Origin: Candidatus Methanocrinis natronophilus
GTDB taxonomy: Archaea > Halobacteriota > Methanosarcinia > Methanotrichales > Methanotrichaceae
Direction: 5' to 3'
Length of the DNA: 39,367 nt
NCBI GenBank assembly: GCA_029167045.1
Contig: JARFPK010000020.1
Location: 1 to 39,367 of the forward strand
Shown: positions 16,033 to 24,705 of the stretch, in pieces
How the letters are laid out: each line of letters begins with the position of its first letter
How positions within the stretch are numbered: position 1 is the first letter of the stretch
The notes under the pieces: model-generated
What the model saw: only the letters and a program-made list of their open reading frames with translations
Databases searched by the model: none
What the model was told of the DNA's origin: nothing
Made by a program: the position numbers and the translations under genes

Positions 16033-16431
16033 ATGAAGATTCGAGTCGTCAACTCCCGGGCCGAGATAGCCACCGTGGACCCAAAGGAGAGGGTGGTCCA
16101 TTTGACATTTACTCCTACCACTGTCGCCCTCTTGGATCTGATGCAACGGTGCCTTCGTTTGGAGGCGATCCAGGTTCCGCCATTCCAATTTAGAAATATG
16201 TTCAAGTCTTCTCGGTGTTTTCTGGAAGCGCGAAGGGTGACGTTTTTCGAGGGCACGATTCAGGGCCATAGATCGGAGACTGGCAAACACTACACCATCG
16301 ACGACGCTCTTATCCTCCAGATGGCGGAGGAGCTCCGGGCCGAGGGGCTGGACTCCGGACAGATCGAGGCGAGGGTGGCGGAGGAAGCGGGGGTATCCCT
16401 GGGGCTGGTGGGGTTCATCTTAGGGCGATAA
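16033..16431 (+). CDS. DUF1699 family protein
   Basis: A 132-residue soluble protein beginning MKIRVVNSRAEIATVDPKER and containing LQ/LEAIQVP, FLEARRVTFFEG and GHR segments. This is the pattern I know from DUF1699, a small family conserved in Methanosarcinales with no known function. The C-terminal part (ILQMAEELRAEGLDSGQIEA, then GVSLGLVGFILGR) looks like a small helical, possibly helix-turn-helix, module. The frame is open to 15967, but family likeness starts at 16033. No strong ribosome binding site is seen. It is an apparently intact gene inside a zone of transposon relics. Confidence 0.7.
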   Translation: MKIRVVNSRAEIATVDPKERVVHLTFTPTTVALLDLMQRCLRLEAIQVPPFQFRNMFKSSRCFLEARRVTFFEGTIQGHRSETGKHYTIDDALILQMAEELRAEGLDSGQIEARVAEEAGVSLGLVGFILGR

Positions 16432-16533
16432 TACCGAGGAGATGACACGCGCAAAGGATATCTCGAACATGTTCAGCTCCCGCCCCCTCAACTCATGTGA
16501 ATTGACCTATAGAATCGCCCTCGACGAGAAAAA

Positions 16534-16541
16534 TTATATAA
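16534..16541 (+). promoter_or_regulatory. TATA box of the coiled-coil relic
   Basis: TTATATAA lies 31 bases before the ATG at 16572, with an AT-rich context on both sides. Confidence 0.35.
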
Positions 16542-16571
16542 TTCTTTGGCCATACCTATTAGTTTGGGGGT

Positions 16572-16706
16572 ATGCACGAAGAAGAGATAATCAAGGAACT
16601 TAAAGCTGAGAATGAACGATTAAAGCGTGAGAATGAGTTTCAAAGGGAAAGTATAGCGAAACTTGAAGCTCGAATAGTCCTCCTTAATATTAATTTTGCG
16701 ACTTAA
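16572..16706 (+). pseudogene. N-terminal coiled-coil scrap of a transposase
   Basis: This is a 44-codon frame too short for most gene finders: MHEEEIIKELKAENERLKRE followed by NEFQRESIAKLEARI and a stop. The heptad pattern (AENERLKRENE) is typical of the N-terminus of IS66-like transposases. A similar start (ELLAQENQLLHEENQ) occurs at 39087. Homology ends abruptly at VLLNINFAT, so the rest of the element has been lost. It may still be expressed from its own TATA box. Confidence 0.45.
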
Positions 16707-16741
16707 TATAATGTCGTCTAAGTTTTTCTCTGGCATCCTTT

Positions 16742-17251
16742 TTATTTAAATTTCCAACGAATGGATGCTTTGATACGATTCCGTTCTTGCTGCCATACAT
16801 CGACTTCTTTTGATAGTATGTTCATATCACCAATCCTTCGATCCAACCATTGTTTTGAAAGGGCTGAGAGTCCTATCTCCGCCATATAAAGCCTGCTACC
16901 CTTTGTAGGTATATAATGACATTCAAATTTCTTCGAAAGTTCAAAAGCATCAGCAAGCAGCAGGAAACGCATCATAAAATGAAGCTGGGGTATGTGTATT
17001 TAGGTTATCCTGAACGAGACTTATGGAATACGCATCTGGATACTGCTTGACAAGATCGCTCATAAACTGGGCGTAGTCCAATTTTGAATCTCATTATCTC
17101 AACGCCCTCCGCTCGTCATCAGCATTATACTTGCTCGAATCAAGCTTCTCGCTGATGCTACTCCCTTCCGAAGGTATTGCTGCAATTTAGCTTCGTCTCC
17201 GTCCTTCAAAGTCATGAGGTAGGCCTTATTTTTAGGGACAATATTAATCAT
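16742..17251 (-). pseudogene. Collapsed IS630-family transposase
   Basis: On the minus strand the 5' part (17251 to about 17105) reads KAYLMTLKDGDEAKLQQYL then ASARSLIRASIMLM, the helical N-terminus of IS630 transposases, and ends at a stop. After a frame change and a large deletion come DYAQFMSDLVKQYPDAYS and LVQDNLNTHTPASFYDAF, the second catalytic Asp region. The 16742-16975 frame gives HYIPTKGSRLYMAEIGLSAL with the last catalytic Glu, then QWLDRRIGDM. About half of the roughly 350 residues is missing, so it is not functional. Its 5' end touches a broken permease gene, whose downstream part it seems to have replaced. Confidence 0.75.
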
Positions 17252-17800
17252 GACAAGTCTTATATGATTTATAATTTATGTTCTTATGCACTAGAACCAC
17301 GCTCTTTCCCAGGAGAAGGACGTCTATAGGAACGACATATCCTTCGAGGAGAGCCATATATAAGGGCAAGAGCGCCAGCTGCAGAAAGAGGTTCCAGGGA
17401 AATAGAGACGCTCCGAGCCCCACGTCCCCCTTTGCCATGCTGGTGAAGGCGAGATACCAGTATGTACAGGGGGGGTGAGCGTGCATGAAGAAGCCGACCC
17501 ATAGGTCCGGAGGACTCCTCAAGAAGAGATAACCCAGCCCAAAAGCGAAGAAGGGGGTGAATAAGAAATTGACCATCATGCTGAGCCACGCCACCTTTAG
17601 GTTGGTGAACCCCCGGCCCAACCACACCAGGGGCATCTGCAGGAATATGATCTAAAGCATCAGCATCAGGGCAGGAAGTATCGCGGCCCCCCCATGCTGG
17701 GCTATCTGAGGAAAGCGGCTGATACCCAGACCGACCCCATGCTGAGGAGTATAAAGACCGATTGGAGCTTCTCCGATGAGCTCAGCCTCAGATCGTTCAT
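17244..17800 (-). pseudogene. Broken ACR3/BASS-type membrane permease
   Basis: Starting at an ATG at 17800 (after GGGAGCGG), the minus strand reads MNDLRLSSSEKLQSVFILLS and hydrophobic sequence. There is a frame change near 17705 and an in-frame stop near 17652. The long piece 17636-17244 then follows with FTNLKVAWLSMMVNFLFTP, PPCTYWYLAFTSMAKGDVG and FLQLALLPLYMALLEG. These are the half-repeats of ACR3 arsenite or bile-acid:sodium symporter-like transporters. About 185 codons remain of an expected 300 or more, and the C-terminus is lost at the IS630 border. The transporter subtype is uncertain. Confidence 0.6.
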
Positions 17801-18107
17801 GATCCGCTCCCTTCTCGGCCGTCAGCCATTGAGGAAAATTGTGACTCTGGGGAAGATTATAGCTTTTTGGTAGATGAACCGGGACCAAGACCGCCTAAAA
17901 CCTTCCAAGTTCTCCGAATAATGAAGACTATCTAAGATGATGGATCGTGTCCGCATTTCGTAGAATTGGTACGAACAAAATCTGACACGCAGACTACTCG
18001 CGGTTATTTCTCCCCAATATTGCTGGAGCTATTGTTTCTTAACAGTATAAAAGTTAGGGTTTCTCTCCATAGATGCCAATTTTCGCCGGTTAAGTTACGT
18101 GGCTCAG
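17801..18107. other. Gene-free spacer
   Basis: Moderately AT-rich sequence between the permease relic and the core cluster that starts with marker 12. I see no gene, repeat or RNA in it. Confidence 0.5.
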
Positions 18108-19118
18108 CTACCACCGGACCCTCCCGTCCACCCCGATCCCCAAAACCTCCCTCGCCCCCTTATACACATCCTCCGCGATCAGGGCGCAGCCGAGGGCCGC
18201 ATCGCAGCCTGCGAGCGCCAAAACCTCCCTCCCCAGGAGCCCTGAGACCCTCCTCACGATCCGGGAGGCGGGGTCGCCCGCGAGATAGAGCGCCGGTTTC
18301 GCTGCCCCCTGGTCCCGGAGGAGGACGGCCATCGCCGCGATCTCCATGGCGGCGTAGAGGGCGAGCGCCTCGAAGGCCGCCTCCTTCTCTTCGGGGGTGC
18401 AGCCCTTGAGGGTGAGGCCTCGCTTACGGAGGATCCCGCCCCGGGTGAAGGCCTCGTTGGCGGTAGTCTTCCCGGCATCGACGGCCCGGATAGCGGCGAC
18501 GTCTAGTGGTCCATGCAGAAGGCCGGGGGCGAAGATGGGTGCGTCGATGGCGCCGACTATGCGCCCATCAACGACCCCGATGGTGACGACGTTGGAGCTG
18601 GCGTCGGAGATGATGAAATCCTCGGGGCCGTCTCTTCTGACCTTGTAGGCGAGCCCCACCTTCTCGGGGCTGGCTCCGTGGGAGAATACCCGCATCCTGG
18701 GGTCTATATCGGACCGGTCGTGGATCCCGGGAAGGAGGATCGCAGGCCATCTCGCCGCTAGGACGGCGTCGAAGACGTTCGTCCCGCCCCCGACGTGGAG
18801 GCCCGCGCCGTCCTGGCTGATGACCCCCCGGTTCTCGGCGTCCTCGATCCTGACGATCTCAGAGATCCCGTCCCCCATGGAGTAGCAGAGGGCGAGAAGC
18901 TCGACCTTCTCGGCGCGGCCGGCGCCGCTGCCATCGCCATCGCCATCGCCATCGCTTCCTCCGCCGGTCCCAGGGGCGAGGTCGAAGGCCTCCCGGATCC
19001 GGCCGGCGATCTTCGATGGGGCGAGCAGCCCGGCCTCCGCCCTCGGGATGATGAAGCACTTTCCTTCGGTGTTGGCGAGCCTGATCGCCCTAGTCCCGTG
19101 ATCGACTCCGATAAACAT
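18108..19118 (-). CDS. Methanogenesis marker protein 12
   Basis: A 336-residue protein of the ASKHA-like fold, starting MFIGVDHGTRAIRLA and containing HVGGGTNVFDAV, FIISDASSNVV, FAPGLLHGPLDV and YLAGDPAS. These match methanogenesis marker 12, a family found almost only in methanogens. Its molecular role is not known to me. A low-complexity insert (GGGSDGDGDGDGSGAG) near residues 52-67 is encoded by four tandem hexamers and probably forms a surface loop. It follows cofD by 18 bases and ends the leftward cluster that begins upstream with cofG or egsA. Confidence 0.85.
   Translation of the reverse strand: MFIGVDHGTRAIRLANTEGKCFIIPRAEAGLLAPSKIAGRIREAFDLAPGTGGGSDGDGDGDGSGAGRAEKVELLALCYSMGDGISEIVRIEDAENRGVISQDGAGLHVGGGTNVFDAVLAARWPAILLPGIHDRSDIDPRMRVFSHGASPEKVGLAYKVRRDGPEDFIISDASSNVVTIGVVDGRIVGAIDAPIFAPGLLHGPLDVAAIRAVDAGKTTANEAFTRGGILRKRGLTLKGCTPEEKEAAFEALALYAAMEIAAMAVLLRDQGAAKPALYLAGDPASRIVRRVSGLLGREVLALAGCDAALGCALIAEDVYKGAREVLGIGVDGRVRW
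18930..18953 (-). repeat. Hexanucleotide tandem repeat inside marker 12
   Basis: Four copies of GCCATC on the plus strand, read as Gly-Asp repeats in the gene. The unit length keeps the frame, so copy-number change would only alter loop length. Confidence 0.8.
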
Positions 19119-19136
19119 CCTAGACCCTCCCCCCTC

Positions 19137-20099
19137 CTAGCCCCTCTCTTTCTCCCCTTCCTTCTCACCCATCTTTCGTCTGCCGACCATCTCCAAGACC
19201 TCCACTATCTCCTCCGCGAGCCTGGTGCTATCCGCCCCGTCCCTCATGACGGTGTCGAGCCTCACCGAGGGGCCGGGATAGTCGCTTTTTAGGCTGACCA
19301 CCATAAGGTCGACGCACCCCAGGATCTCGGCGACGGCTTGGTCTGTGACGGGGTAGCCCTGGGCCCGCATGAACTTCGCCGCCGGTCCGCTGACGGGCCG
19401 CCCGCCGACGAGGGGGCTGACGGCGACGACCGGGATCTCTCCCCCGCCACCTCCCAGGAGGTCCCGGACCCCCCGGAGGGCAAGGATGGGCCCGATGCTG
19501 GAGACGGGGTTGCTCGGCCCTATCAGGACCGGCTCGCCCTCTTCCGCTGCCCTCTCCAGGGCAGTGACGAACCCAGGAGATGGGCGGGCCTCCTCGATAC
19601 CGCGGTATCTCACCCCCGTCACCTCCGCCCTTCCCCCCCTCCCGACCCAGAACTCCTGGAGGTCCATCTCCCCCTCGGGGGTCGATATGAGGGTGGAGAC
19701 GGGATCGTTGGTCATGGGGACGACCCTCTCCTCCACCTTCAGAGCCCTGGAGAGGCTCTGCGTCGCATCGGAGAGGGATAAGCCTTCCCGGAGGAGCTCG
19801 GACCGGAATATGTGAACGGCACGGTCGAGGTCGCCGAGGGAGAGGAGCTCCCTGCGGCCGAGGCCCTTGAGAAATTCGTGGGTCTTAAAAGAGTCCCCTT
19901 CGATCCCCCACCACTTCCCCCGGTCGATCATCCCCGCCAGGGTGTAGACTACGGAGTCGAGGTCCGGGGATACCAGGTTTCCCGAGATCCAGAGGTCGTC
20001 GGCGGTGTTGGCGACGACGGTCACCTCCGACGAAGGCAGCACCTTCTGCAGGCCCACCAGAAGCTTCGGGGTCCCCGTCCCGCCGCTGAGGACTATCAG
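19137..20099 (-). CDS. cofD: 2-phospho-L-lactate transferase (F420 biosynthesis)
   Basis: CofD joins the phospholactyl group to Fo to make F420-0, the deazaflavin used as hydride carrier in methanogenesis. Family marks are VANTADDLWISGNLVSPDLD, KWWGIEGDSF, IGPSNPVSSIGPIL and DLMVVSLKSDYPGP. The conserved phosphate loop SGGTGTPKLL lies upstream of the first standard start in this frame (GTG at 20057), so translation must begin earlier. Between the last in-frame stop and the loop no ATG, GTG or TTG exists. CTG at 20099, about 9 bases after AGGGAGG, would give LIVLSGGTGTPKLL and 320 residues; this start is used here. The ATG at 20130, overlapping the ZPR1 stop, is in another frame, so a sequencing or real frameshift is the alternative. 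Confidence 0.85.
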   Translation of the reverse strand: MIVLSGGTGTPKLLVGLQKVLPSSEVTVVANTADDLWISGNLVSPDLDSVVYTLAGMIDRGKWWGIEGDSFKTHEFLKGLGRRELLSLGDLDRAVHIFRSELLREGLSLSDATQSLSRALKVEERVVPMTNDPVSTLISTPEGEMDLQEFWVGRGGRAEVTGVRYRGIEEARPSPGFVTALERAAEEGEPVLIGPSNPVSSIGPILALRGVRDLLGGGGGEIPVVAVSPLVGGRPVSGPAAKFMRAQGYPVTDQAVAEILGCVDLMVVSLKSDYPGPSVRLDTVMRDGADSTRLAEEIVEVLEMVGRRKMGEKEGEKERG

Positions 20100-20126
20100 C
20101 CTTATCCGCCTCCCTGGCCTCGCCGG

Positions 20127-20705
20127 TCATGCGGAGGAGTCGAGGATGATCATCCCGGTCTCGAGGCCGTCGCACTCTTCGGGGGTGAGCTTGGTGGTGA
20201 CCGCCTTCTCGGAGACTATGGCACTATTTCCGAGGGGGTCCTCCAGGATCACCGTCAGCGGCCCCGTCCCCTCCATCGCCCTCTCGATCCGTTCGAGGAT
20301 CAGCTCGCCCCGCCGGGCGTTCTCCTCCACGCCAGCGTTTCGGGCGGATCGGGTGGCGAATAGGACGATATCTCGGACCCTCTGGAGGACCCCCTCCAGA
20401 TTGGATATGTACGCCTCCGAGGCGGGGCCTGGCTCCACATCTACCCCCAGCTCCGGGAGCCTTATCGTCCCGCTGGTGGACCTGATCACCCGGGCGTTCA
20501 GATCATTGGCATCCTCGATGGTGATGGAGTACCTCGCCGGCTCCCCCTGGGAGAGGAGGATGGTGTCGCTGAGCTTGAAGCCGCAACCGTCGCAGACCCC
20601 GGCGATGATCATCGCCTCTCCGAAGTGAGGGATCTCCTTCGTCTCCCAGTCGAAGGCGATCTCGGCGGAGCAGATGGGGCAGCTGGAGGTCGTCCTGGCC
20701 TTCAA
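20127..20705 (-). CDS. ZPR1-type zinc finger protein
   Basis: A 192-residue protein with one ZPR1 module. A four-cysteine zinc ribbon (CPICSAEI, then CDGCGFK about 30 residues later) is followed by the beta-rich domain containing LPELGVDVEPGPA and GVLQRVRDI, and DPLGNSAI near the end. Eukaryotic ZPR1 has two such modules and binds elongation factor 1A; archaeal proteins have one and their role is unclear, possibly as an EF1A-related chaperone. Its ATG overlaps the sepF stop (ATGA), and its own stop overlaps an ATG at 20130 in front of cofD, so it is translationally coupled on both sides. Confidence 0.85.
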   Translation of the reverse strand: MKARTTSSCPICSAEIAFDWETKEIPHFGEAMIIAGVCDGCGFKLSDTILLSQGEPARYSITIEDANDLNARVIRSTSGTIRLPELGVDVEPGPASEAYISNLEGVLQRVRDIVLFATRSARNAGVEENARRGELILERIERAMEGTGPLTVILEDPLGNSAIVSEKAVTTKLTPEECDGLETGMIILDSSA

Positions 20706-21064
20706 TCCTCCACCCCCATGATGTTCTCCCGATCAATCCTCATATTGGTGGGGACGACTATCACCAGGTTGTCCCCCAGCCCCGCGATGTCCCCCCTCAG
20801 CTCCTGGACGGCGGCCTTCAGCTCCCCTATCGCCTCGTCGAGAAGGTCCTTCTCCCTCCTCATGGGAGATATGTCCACCAGGACTAGGTTTCCCTTCCGT
20901 ATCTCCATCTTTATCTCGGGGAGAACTTCAATGTCGCTCAGCTCCGCCATCCTCACTAGAATCTCCGAGGGGCCCCTGGCTGAGACCTCCTCGAACTGCC
21001 CCAGGTCTATGTGAACGTAATCCTCATCGCCAGACCTGCCCATCAACTTGTCCAAGATCCCCAT
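20702..21064 (-). CDS. sepF: Cell division protein SepF (archaeal)
   Basis: A 120-residue protein starting MGILDKLMGRSGDEDYVHID, with an N-terminal amphipathic membrane-binding helix and the SepF fold (EVLPEIKMEIRKGNLVLVDI and GDNLVIVVPTNMRI). In archaea with FtsZ, SepF anchors FtsZ filaments to the membrane at the division site. The start follows GGGTGA by a few bases. It overlaps ZPR1 by four bases. A TATA box was not obvious, and the preceding small membrane protein ends only 54 bases upstream, so an operon with it is possible. Confidence 0.85.
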   Translation of the reverse strand: MGILDKLMGRSGDEDYVHIDLGQFEEVSARGPSEILVRMAELSDIEVLPEIKMEIRKGNLVLVDISPMRREKDLLDEAIGELKAAVQELRGDIAGLGDNLVIVVPTNMRIDRENIMGVED

Positions 21065-21118
21065 ATCTCACCCTCTTTAGAGAGGAATGCCGCTAGATGG
21101 TATCAAAACCATTCAACT

Positions 21119-21304
21119 TCACTCTTCGACGTCTATTAGCCGGAACCCGGCACCGCCCATCAGGAGCATGAAGGCCAGGACCGCAAAGACAAACCCCGCC
21201 GGCTGGAGAGGTTCGGGCGCCACCAGCTGAACCAGGATCATCAGGGCGATCATCAGAAAGACGAGCCCGCAGCTTACGCCGATCTCAATCGACTTTTTGC
21301 TCAT
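21119..21304 (-). CDS. Small two-helix membrane protein
   Basis: The protein has 61 residues. Two hydrophobic segments (CGLVFLMIALMILVQLV and GFVFAVLAFMLLMGGAG) are separated by the short turn APEPLQPA, with a charged N-terminus and an acidic end (RLIDVEE). It follows a good ribosome binding site (GAGGAGG) at correct spacing and lies between cofG and sepF in the same direction. No known family is recognised. A role near the division or cofactor genes is only suggested by position. Confidence 0.65.
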   Translation of the reverse strand: MSKKSIEIGVSCGLVFLMIALMILVQLVAPEPLQPAGFVFAVLAFMLLMGGAGFRLIDVEE

Positions 21305-21334
21305 ACGCCACCTCCTCTGCGCTGATATATGATA

Positions 21335-22342
21335 TCATTTGCGATTCCTATCCGGGATATAAGGCCCGTCCCGCCTCCGCAGGCCATCGGGACCCGCCAT
21401 CCTCTCTACCAGATCTCTGGTCTTTCGGCCGTGCCATCCGAGGTCTATGTACCGGGGGTATACGGCGAGCCTCTCCATCATCTCGAAGCCCGGAAGGCGG
21501 ATCCTCAGCTCCTCGGGGGTGGGCCAGAGCCTCTCGGGGTTGATCCAGTCCGGGGTGACGGGGCTGATCCCTCCCAGGTCCGAAGCTCCCGCCTCCACCA
21601 GGGGGAGGGGATCAGCCAGGTTTGGTGGGACCTGGACGGCGACCTCCGGCGGGAGGATCGATCTTGCGATCTTCACCGTCTCCGCCAGGGGCTCCAGCCC
21701 CGGAGGAGGGATGGTGGCCATGGGGGTCCCTTCTTTTGGGTCGAAGGGCTGGACTATTACCTCCTGGATGTGACCGCACGTCTCGTGAATCTCTTTTATC
21801 GCCTCGATCGATCTCCTCCGGTCCGAGACCGCCTCTCCGATCCCCACCAGGATCCCGGTGGTAAAGGGTATCGAAAGCTCCCCCGCCGCCCTGATCGCCT
21901 CCAGCCTCCGCTGGTGGTTCTTTCCGGGGGAGGCCCGGTGGGCTTCGACCACCGCCGTCGTCTCGAGCATCAGCCCCATGCTGGCGTTGTAGGGGGCGAG
22001 CCTCCTCATCTCCTCCTTTGAGAGGAGGCCGGCGTTGGTATGGGGGAGGAGGCCCCTCTCCAGGGCCAGCTCCGAGAGTTCGATTATGTAGCCGATGACG
22101 TCGTCCCTCCCCACCTCTTTGAGCCGGTCGGAGAAGCCGCAGACCTCTTGGGGCGCCTCTCCGAGGGAGAAGAGCGCTTCGGCAGAGCCGGCCGCAGCCC
22201 CCCGGTCGAGGAGGTCGATCGCCTCCCGGCGACGGATCACCCTTCCGTCGTCCCGGCGAAAACCGCAGTAGAGGCACCGATTCCTGCAGACGTCGGTGAC
22301 GGGGACGAAGACGTTCCGGGAGTAGGTGAGAACCTTCCTCAT
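21335..22342 (-). CDS. cofG: FO synthase subunit CofG (radical SAM)
   Basis: CofG, with CofH, builds the deazaflavin FO, the chromophore of F420, from tyrosine and a ribityl-aminouracil. The 335-residue protein has the radical SAM cluster motif CRNRCLYC near residue 20. It continues with [58 protein letters not shown] and [14 protein letters not shown], all typical of CofG. The ATG at 22342 lies six bases after GGGTGG; the in-frame GTG at 22351 has weaker support. Presence in the same cluster as cofD gives two of the F420 steps here; cofH, cofC and cofE are not in the window. Confidence 0.94.
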   Translation of the reverse strand: MRKVLTYSRNVFVPVTDVCRNRCLYCGFRRDDGRVIRRREAIDLLDRGAAAGSAEALFSLGEAPQEVCGFSDRLKEVGRDDVIGYIIELSELALERGLLPHTNAGLLSKEEMRRLAPYNASMGLMLETTAVVEAHRASPGKNHQRRLEAIRAAGELSIPFTTGILVGIGEAVSDRRRSIEAIKEIHETCGHIQEVIVQPFDPKEGTPMATIPPPGLEPLAETVKIARSILPPEVAVQVPPNLADPLPLVEAGASDLGGISPVTPDWINPERLWPTPEELRIRLPGFEMMERLAVYPRYIDLGWHGRKTRDLVERMAGPDGLRRRDGPYIPDRNRK

Positions 22343-22401
22343 ATGGGCCACCCGGGATCGGTGGAATTAGTCTTAAAAAATTGGAGTGGAAGCGGACGGC
22401 T

Positions 22402-22851
22402 TCAGCGCCTAAGCTCCACCAGCTTCAGCTTGTTTCCAACCTCGCACTCTTCGGGAGCCTCCCCCACCACATCGACGATGGTGCACCTGTCACCTCCTTT
22501 CAGGCCTACGGGGTGGCAGAGGTCGTACATGGTGCATTCGTACTCGTCGCATTTCGGGGGTTCAAGGACGGTCTTGGAGCCGGCGAAGGCCTTCCTGGCG
22601 TCGATGGCGGCGATGATGGGGCTTTCAGTCACCTCCACCGCCCGGACCCCCGCCTCGTGGATGGGGCAATCGTGGACCAACTCCCCCCGGATCCCCAGGA
22701 TCCTGTACCTCCTCCCCGACTCCAGGTTTGTGCAGGTGTTTCTGAGCTTGCAGGTCTCGCACTCTGGGGACGGGGCGTTGAATATGAACTCCATCCCTAT
22801 CGTCGCGAGCTTGGTCCCTATCAGGGTGATCTGTGTAGCTGCTTCGGACAT
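22402..22851 (-). CDS. UPF0179 family cysteine-rich protein
   Basis: A 149-residue protein with four cysteine groups: [10 protein letters not shown], then [16 protein letters not shown] and CTIVD/EEC. This arrangement could hold an iron-sulfur or zinc centre. It matches UPF0179, an archaeal family of unknown function found mainly in methanogens and relatives. It lies between egsA (22 bases upstream) and cofG, all in one direction, so it is probably expressed with them. The start at 22851 follows GAGG at acceptable spacing. Confidence 0.8.
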   Translation of the reverse strand: MSEAATQITLIGTKLATIGMEFIFNAPSPECETCKLRNTCTNLESGRRYRILGIRGELVHDCPIHEAGVRAVEVTESPIIAAIDARKAFAGSKTVLEPPKCDEYECTMYDLCHPVGLKGGDRCTIVDVVGEAPEECEVGNKLKLVELRR

Positions 22852-22873
22852 GATATTCGCCTCGAGGTAATAA

Positions 22874-23944
22874 TTATAATATCTTAGTCTTTTTTGCCGC
22901 CGCCGCCGCCGCCTCTCGGGGGAGCCCCGAGCCGAGGATGGTATACCTCTCGGGGCGGATATTGTGGGCCGTAGTCAGCGCCTCGACCACCGTCTCCTCG
23001 TCGATGCCGATCTCGGAGGCGGAGGTGGGCGCCCCCACCTCCTGGAGGGCGGACCGGATCATCTTCCAGTCCCCGCCATGAAGGTACATCATGACGATCG
23101 TTCCAAGGCCGCAGAGCTCGCCGTGGAGCGCCTTCCCCGGATCGATCCGGTTTACGGCGTGGGCGAACTTGTGCTCCGAGCCGCTGGCGGGGCGGGAGGA
23201 GCCGGCGATGGACATGGCTACGCCGCTGGAGATGAGCGCCTTGACTACGACCCTCGCCGACTCTTCGAGCCCCGGCTTCAGGGAGGGGGCGGTCTCGACG
23301 ATCATCTTCGCCGTCATCTCCGATAGTGCCGAAGCGTACTCGCTGTACTCCTCGCCCCGGAGCCTGGAGGCGAGCTTCCAGTCCCTTATGGCGGTGATAT
23401 TGGATATTATGTCGCCGCATCCGGCGGCCAGGAGCCTTTTGGGGGCTTTGGAGATGATGGCGGTGTCGGCTATGATCCCCAGGGGGGCGTGGGCGGAGAC
23501 GGATGTCGTCTCTCCTTCGATGGTGATGGAGGCCTGGGCGGAGCAGATACCGTCGTGGGAGGCGGCGGTGGGGATGGAGACGAAGTGGAGTTTCGCCCTC
23601 TGCGAGGCGAGCTTGGCGACGTCTATCGATCTGCCCCCCCCGACGGCTATGAGAAATCCGGCCTCCATATCCGCCGCCATCCGTTCTGCCCTCTCCACCT
23701 CCTCTATTTTTGAATATTTCGTGATCATCAGGCTGGTATCAAAGCCGTCATCTTCCATCCGCCGGGAGACTTCTTCCCCCGCCAGCTCGCAGGTGGTGGG
23801 GCCGGTGACGATGAGGGCTCCGCCCTTCAGCTTTAGGTCGCGGCAGACGTCGGCCACCTCTCGCGCGACGCCGCTGCCGACGACGACCAGCCGCGGAAGC
23901 TCCATCCATTTCGATCTAGTCAACGGTCTCACCAGCTTGGACAA
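22874..23944 (-). CDS. egsA: sn-glycerol-1-phosphate dehydrogenase
   Basis: This enzyme reduces dihydroxyacetone phosphate to sn-glycerol-1-phosphate, the backbone of archaeal ether lipids. It has about 350 residues of the iron/zinc alcohol dehydrogenase fold: [12 protein letters not shown] nucleotide loop, [16 protein letters not shown], and the metal ligands in GSEHKFAHA and LHGELCGLG. The longest frame starts with TTG at 23944. A TATA box at 23961-23969 would place transcription start near 23940, so GTG at 23932 or ATG at 23905 ([10 protein letters not shown]) are real alternatives; the KWMELPR segment is usually conserved, which argues against the shortest form. It heads the leftward core cluster. 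Confidence 0.93.
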   Translation of the reverse strand: MSKLVRPLTRSKWMELPRLVVVGSGVAREVADVCRDLKLKGGALIVTGPTTCELAGEEVSRRMEDDGFDTSLMITKYSKIEEVERAERMAADMEAGFLIAVGGGRSIDVAKLASQRAKLHFVSIPTAASHDGICSAQASITIEGETTSVSAHAPLGIIADTAIISKAPKRLLAAGCGDIISNITAIRDWKLASRLRGEEYSEYASALSEMTAKMIVETAPSLKPGLEESARVVVKALISSGVAMSIAGSSRPASGSEHKFAHAVNRIDPGKALHGELCGLGTIVMMYLHGGDWKMIRSALQEVGAPTSASEIGIDEETVVEALTTAHNIRPERYTILGSGLPREAAAAAAKKTKIL

Positions 23945-23960
23945 AATTCGTACCTCTACG

Positions 23961-23969
23961 GATATAAAC
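23961..23969 (-). promoter_or_regulatory. TATA box of egsA
   Basis: GTTTATATC on the minus strand, in otherwise GC-rich surroundings. It predicts a very short leader for egsA. Confidence 0.5.
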
Positions 23970-24105
23970 GCTCCCTAAAGCGGACCGCTGAAGGGCCCCA
24001 GACCGGAGCGGAGAGGATGGGACGGGGGCCGAAATATATGAGGAACTTATAAGAAACATGTGAGAAATGTACGTGAAATTTATGATAAATAGAAAAAATA
24101 TATTT

Positions 24106-24705
24106 TTAACCATTCCTGAGGCTCTTCAGGTCGGAGAGGATCCTCTCCCTGTACCGGTTCACCTCGGCGCTCGTCCTGATCCGGGGGCGCGGGAGGTCGA
24201 CGTCGATGATCTCGTTGATCTGCCCCGGCCGGGCGGACATGATAACCACCCGGTCGGCGAGGTATATCGCCTCGTCGACGCTGTGGGTGACGAAGACGAC
24301 GGTCTTCTGCTGCTCCTGCCAGATGCGGAGAAGCTCCGACTGCATGACGTTCCTCGTCTGGGCGTCTAAGGCTCCGAAGGGCTCGTCCATGAATAGAGCC
24401 CTGGGGTTGTTGACGAGGGCCCGGACGATGGCGACCCTCTGCTTCATCCCCCCCGAGAGCTCGTGGGGGTAGCTGTTCTCAAAGCCCGCAAGGCCCACGG
24501 CCTGGATGTACCGGCGGGCCTTCTCGTGCCGCTCCGCCTTGGAGACGCCCCGAAGCTCCAGGCCAAAGGCTACGTTGTCGAGGATCGTCCTCCAGGGAAA
24601 GAGGGAGTACTCCTGAAATACCATCCCCCGCTGGGGCCCCGGACCCTCGATGGGGACGCCGTCGAGGAGGACCGCGCCGCCCGAGGGCCTCTCCAGGCCG
24701 GCCAT
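24106..24705 (-). pseudogene. ABC transporter ATPase lacking its N-terminus
   Basis: The 199-residue remnant begins exactly at [10 protein letters not shown], the stretch that normally follows the Walker A P-loop. The Q-loop ([11 protein letters not shown]), signature LSGGMKQRVAIVRAL, Walker B (ALFMDEPFGALD) and switch His (VFVTHSVDEA) are intact and typical of nitrate/taurine/sulfonate-type importers (SsuB/TauB). About 45 residues with Walker A are absent, so ATP cannot be bound normally. Upstream in the same frame there is a stop within 20 bases, and the sequence there belongs to the ferredoxin gene. No permease or binding protein is next to it. This looks like the product of a deletion. 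Confidence 0.75.

Noticed and set aside
12268-18107. tRNA-Phe as attL with a matching attR
   Set aside because: No second copy of the tRNA 3' end and no integrase gene was seen in the zone.
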